From: Planctomycetota bacterium
GTDB taxonomy: Bacteria; Planctomycetota; UBA1135; GCA-002686595
Length of the DNA: 6,565 bases
Direction of reading: 5' to 3'
Assembly (NCBI GenBank): GCA_029259675.1
Contig: JAJDES010000370.1
Coordinates: 1 to 6,565 of the forward strand
This document shows, piece by piece, positions 5,732 through 6,565 of this stretch; position 1 is the first letter of the stretch; the number at the start of each line of letters is the position of its first letter. The position numbers and the translations under genes are program-made. The notes beneath the pieces were generated by a model, which was given only the letters and a program-made list of their open reading frames with translations, did no database searches and was not told the origin of the DNA.

Positions 5732-6565
5732 ATGCAGGCACAAACGGTTCGACTCGGTCTTGTGGGATCCGGAATTTGGGCGCGCAGCGCGCACTTACCC
5801 AGCTTGGATTCCAAACAAGGTGCCACGTGGGCAGCGCTCGCCACGCGCCGTCCCGAAAGCGCCGCCGACCTGACTCGGGAGCACGGGATCGAGCGAGTGG
5901 TAGCGGACTGGCGAGAATTGATCGACGCGGATGATTTGGATGCCATCGTCATTGCCGCGCCGGCTCCGCTGCACCACCCGATCGCGATGGCCGCCTTGGC
6001 CGCCGGTAAGCACGTCCTGTGCGAAGCGCCGCTTGGCATGAACTTGACTGAAGCCGAGGCGATGTCGGCAGCGGCGCGCAAGGCGGACCGAATCGGCGCG
6101 TACGTGAGGCCCAGGCCGTTCCTTTATGGAGGATCTGAGATCTGCGAACTCCTGCAGGCCGGCACCCTCGGCGAAATCCGCAGCGCCAACTTTACTTGGC
6201 TCGGCAACCCTTGGTTGGCGGCCCCGCCCGACGCCAACTGGCGCATGCGCGCAGACGCGGGGCCCCCGGTTTTGGTCGGTGTAGCCGTCGCCGTGCTGCA
6301 AGCCATCCTCGGTCCCATGGACCGCGTTTGCTCAAGCCTCCGCAGAAGCCTACCCAACCCGAGCGAGTTGGAAGCGGCGCCGGACGAATTCAAGGCGCTC
6401 ATGGTTAGCCGCGGCGACGTCACGATTTCGGTGCAAGCCGGATTCAGCACGGTCGAACCCGCCGGCCAAGGACTGCAGATTTTCGGCACCAAGGGCGACC
6501 TGGCTTGGGAGTGGGGTGCTCCCCCCACGATTCGCTTGAAACTGCAGGACGATGACCAGTGGCGC
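5732..6565 (+). CDS. Gfo/Idh/MocA-family protein lacking catalytic residues (3' end outside window)
   Basis: The frame opens at ATG 5732 and is still open at the last base (278 codons visible; the family is usually about 330-400 residues). TAG at 5720-5722 is in frame just upstream, so this is the first possible start. GAGTGA (5722-5727) is a fair ribosome site. The N-terminal Rossmann part reads LGLVGSGIWARSAHLPSL (8-25), with the GxGxxA dinucleotide motif at 12-17, then AIVIAAPAPLHHPIAMAALAAGKHV (71-95 region). Family members normally continue with CEKPL and later GGxxxDxGxHxxD, which supply the catalytic Lys, Asp and His. Here the first is CEAPLG (97-102, Lys to Ala at 99). The second reads AGPPVLVGVAVAVLQAILG (176-194), with L181, A185 and V188 where Asp, His and Asp are expected. 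Cofactor binding seems kept and sugar or inositol dehydrogenase chemistry is probably lost. A sensor or regulatory paralogue, in the manner of Gal80, is one possibility. The missing C-terminus leaves this open. Confidence 0.82.
   Translation, partial: MQAQTVRLGLVGSGIWARSAHLPSLDSKQGATWAALATRRPESAADLTREHGIERVVADWRELIDADDLDAIVIAAPAPLHHPIAMAALAAGKHVLCEAPLGMNLTEAEAMSAAARKADRIGAYVRPRPFLYGGSEICELLQAGTLGEIRSANFTWLGNPWLAAPPDANWRMRADAGPPVLVGVAVAVLQAILGPMDRVCSSLRRSLPNPSELEAAPDEFKALMVSRGDVTISVQAGFSTVEPAGQGLQIFGTKGDLAWEWGAPPTIRLKLQDDDQWR

Noticed and set aside
5795..6528. Antisense open frames under the Gfo/Idh/MocA-type gene
   Set aside because: The forward frame has a clear Rossmann motif and is open to the window end, so the antisense frames are shadows.

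Overview
The window is about 6.6 kb of GC-rich (about 60% by eye) bacterial chromosome. Five protein genes are supported, and the two at the edges are cut by the window ends. The gene mix is a GGDEF-type domain, a stand-alone HDOD protein, a GT-C membrane glycosyltransferase, a sulfatase-superfamily lipoprotein and a Gfo/Idh/MocA-type protein. That mix is common in Planctomycetota and is also seen in Myxococcota and other high-GC environmental bacteria. The taxonomic guess rests only on gene content and is weak. I see no tRNA, rRNA, CRISPR array, insertion sequence or prophage gene.

Layout: (1) 1-660 (+) is the 3' end of a gene whose last domain is a degenerate GGDEF domain. (2) 726-2663 (-) is convergent with it and encodes a polytopic GT-C glycosyltransferase. 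(3) 2664-2927 is a divergent intergenic region with a 7-bp perfect inverted repeat in the glycosyltransferase leader. (4) About 2928-4493 (+) encodes a lipoprotein hydrolase or transferase of the sulfatase / alkaline phosphatase superfamily. It has Thr where classical sulfatases have the Cys or Ser that becomes formylglycine, and a 15-bp in-frame tandem repeat lies just before the signal peptide core. (5) 4494-4797 is an intergenic stretch with several small hairpins and no convincing gene. (6) 4798-5646 (+) is a stand-alone HDOD protein followed by a possible intrinsic terminator. (7) 5732 to the window end (+) is a Gfo/Idh/MocA-family protein that lacks most of the family's catalytic residues. 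It is open at the right edge and never reaches a stop in the window.

The genes do not form one obvious pathway. The glycosyltransferase and the lipoprotein hydrolase are divergently arranged, and both would act at the outer face of the cytoplasmic membrane or in the periplasm. Together they could build or modify a surface glycan, but that is inference. The GGDEF remnant and the HDOD protein are both signalling-type proteins but are separated by about 4 kb. The recurring theme is loss or change of catalytic residues: three of the five proteins (GGDEF, sulfatase-like, Gfo/Idh/MocA) depart from their family's active-site consensus. I found no convincing new multi-gene system.
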